5,777 nt of DNA from an uncultured Clostridia bacterium. Lineage in GTDB: Bacteria > Bacillota > Clostridia > Lachnospirales > CAG-274. The stretch spans positions 1 to 5,777 of the forward strand of contig CANRCU010000156.1 in NCBI GenBank assembly GCA_947629215.1, given 5' to 3'. The translations under genes and the position numbers were made by a program. This document shows positions 4,568-5,777 of this stretch, piece after piece (position 1 is the first letter of the stretch; every line of letters begins with the position of its first letter). The notes under the pieces were generated by a model. It made no database searches. It was not told the DNA's origin and saw only the letters and a list, made by a program, of their open reading frames with translations.

Positions 4568-5777
4568 TTATTTCGCATAATCCACTGCTCTTGTTTCCCG
4601 TATAAGGTTTACCTTGATTTGACCGGGATATTCAAGCTCGTTTTCTATTTTTTTGGAGATGTCGTGAGCCATTATTGTAAGGCGGTCATCGCTTACCATC
4701 TCCGGGATTATCATAACCCGCAATTCACGACCTGCCTGAATTGCGAACGATTTTTCAACGCCTTTGAACGAATCCGCAATTTCCTCAAGCGATTGCAGAC
4801 GCTTGATATAGGATTCAAGTGTTTCACGTCTGGCACCGGGTCTTGCGGCTGAAATAGCGTCCGCAGCCTGCACCAGCACAGCAACTATACTCTGCGGTTC
4901 AACATCACCGTGATGCGCCTCGACCGCATTTATTATTGTTGGGCTTTCACGATACTTGCGGCAAAGATTTGCCCCTAACTCTATATGCGAGCCTTCCTGA
5001 TCGTGGTCTATTGCCTTGCCTATATCGTGCAAAAGCCCCGCACGCTTGGCAAGTGTTATATCCGCACCCAATTCCGCAGCCATAATGCCGCACAGATGCG
5101 ATACTTCAATTGAATGTTTCAGTACATTCTGTCCATAGCTTGTTCTGAATTTCAGTTTACCGAGCAGCCGCACAAGCTCAGGGTGAAGGTTATGTACACC
5201 CGTTTCAAAAGTAGCTGCCTCGCCTTCTTCTTTGATCGAGTTTTCAACTTCTTTCCGCGCCTTTTCAACCATTTCTTCAATACGTGCAGGATGCACCCTA
5301 CCGTCGATTATAAGTTTTTCAAGCGCTATTCTTGCAATTTCACGCTTCATGGCATCGAATCCCGATAATATGACCGCCTCGGGCGTATCGTCGATAATAA
5401 GCTCAATACCCGTCAATGACTCAAGTGTGCGGATATTTCGACCCTCACGGCCTATTATTCTGCCCTTCATCTCGTCATTTGGCAATGCAACGACACTGAC
5501 AGTCGTTTCGGCAACATGGTCGGCAGCGCAGCGCTGTATTGCGCCCGCGATGATCTCTTTTGCCTTTTTGTCGGCTTCCGATCGGGCTTTTGTTTCCATT
5601 TCCCTTATGAGTACAGCCGTTTCGTGCTGTAACTCGCTTTCGACCGATGCAAAGAGATATTCTTTAGCCTGCTCAAATTCTCCTTTTTCCAGACGATCAT
5701 TTAGATAAATATAATGTTGGCGTAAATCATGTCTCATTCTTTTGGTGTTTTCCATATCATTTAATATTTTCTCGTAC
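4568..5777 (-). CDS. rny: Ribonuclease Y, KH and HD domains complete; 5' part atypical and open at window edge
   Basis: RNase Y is the endoribonuclease that initiates mRNA decay in many Firmicutes, normally anchored to the membrane by its N-terminus. Numbering from the in-frame ATG at 5755 (395 residues): end of the coiled coil (about 35-78), KH domain with GRIIGREGRN (98-107), HD domain with H214, the catalytic pair H243-D244 in LLHDIGK, HH at 281-282 and D299. H243 is 152 residues before the C-terminus, the same as H368 in the 520-residue B. subtilis enzyme, so the C-terminal part is full length. About 150 expected N-terminal residues (membrane helix and most of the coiled coil) are absent. 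The frame has no stop up to the edge (Y-E-K-I-L-N-D precede M) and the ATG at 5755 has no ribosome site, so it is not a supported start. Residues 1-27 resemble a histidine-kinase H-box instead. Confidence 0.9.
   Translation of the reverse strand, partial: YEKILNDMENTKRMRHDLRQHYIYLNDRLEKGEFEQAKEYLFASVESELQHETAVLIREMETKARSEADKKAKEIIAGAIQRCAADHVAETTVSVVALPNDEMKGRIIGREGRNIRTLESLTGIELIIDDTPEAVILSGFDAMKREIARIALEKLIIDGRVHPARIEEMVEKARKEVENSIKEEGEAATFETGVHNLHPELVRLLGKLKFRTSYGQNVLKHSIEVSHLCGIMAAELGADITLAKRAGLLHDIGKAIDHDQEGSHIELGANLCRKYRESPTIINAVEAHHGDVEPQSIVAVLVQAADAISAARPGARRETLESYIKRLQSLEEIADSFKGVEKSFAIQAGRELRVMIIPEMVSDDRLTIMAHDISKKIENELEYPGQIKVNLIRETRAVDYAK
5654..5777 (-). other. GHKL histidine-kinase-like H-box segment joined in frame to RNase Y
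   Basis: The frame reads Y-E-K-I-L-N-D-M-E-N-T-K-R, then MRHDLRQHYIYLNDRLEKGEF, then EQAKEYL. The pattern ENTKRMRHDLRQH followed by a helix ending LEKGEFEQAKEYL is that of the dimerisation/phosphoacceptor helix of AgrC-like GHKL kinases, with H9 (5729-5731) as the would-be phosphorylated residue. RNase Y normally has a charged coiled coil ending in GLTAEQAKEYL here. The shared EQAKEYL (5654-5674) is the likely join. The kinase ATPase domain is absent. Identification is from motif memory, not from a search. Confidence 0.65.

Noticed and set aside
5232..5708. Plus-strand open frames over RNase Y (4619-4852, 5114-5368, 5232-5708)
   Set aside because: They lie opposite an unmistakable KH-HD coding sequence; Ser/Phe-rich composition is typical of antisense translation.

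Overview
The window reads as a piece of a low-to-mid GC Firmicutes (Clostridia) chromosome, most plausibly an anaerobic gut or sediment Clostridia; the exact family cannot be fixed from sequence alone. The grounds are strong AGGAGG-type ribosome sites, AT-rich SigA-like promoters, RNase Y, a reversed-domain rubrerythrin typical of clostridia, and a CmpB-type membrane protein. Both edges cut genes, so the window is probably a whole short contig or an arbitrary cut.

Layout. On the minus strand, positions 2635 to 1 hold a glycogen branching enzyme gene (glgB) followed 43 nt later by the start of a multi-spanning CmpB-family membrane protein that runs off the left edge; they look co-transcribed from an extended -10 promoter at about 2683-2710. 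Divergently, a reversed rubrerythrin (oxidative-stress protein) is read from a perfect-consensus promoter (TTGACA-N17-TATAAT) whose -10 is embraced by perfect 8-bp inverted arms, a candidate operator. It ends at a clear intrinsic terminator. Next, its own strong promoter drives an unrecognised 175-residue protein. At the right, on the minus strand, is RNase Y (KH and HD domains complete), open at the right edge.

The region 3395-4567 is unusual. It carries four related copies (A, B, C, D) of a GC-rich, hairpin-forming repeat built from modules GGGGC..GCCCC, CAAGCCTTTT/AAAAGGCTTG and CCCCTAAAG/CTTTAGGGG. A and D are in opposite orientation and each lies at the 3' end of a gene. B and C form perfect 18-bp inverted ends of a roughly 212-nt non-coding element that contains a long inner hairpin. 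The orphan 175-aa gene lies between direct copies A and B.

The most striking observation is at the right edge: the N-terminal residues joined to RNase Y are not the expected transmembrane and coiled-coil segment but resemble the H-box of a GHKL (AgrC-like) sensor histidine kinase. The join falls in a short stretch (EQAKEYL) that suits both families. This is either a real kinase-RNase Y gene fusion or, more likely, a recombination or assembly chimera.

The genes do not form one pathway: they cover glycogen synthesis, peroxide/oxygen defence, mRNA turnover and one unknown.
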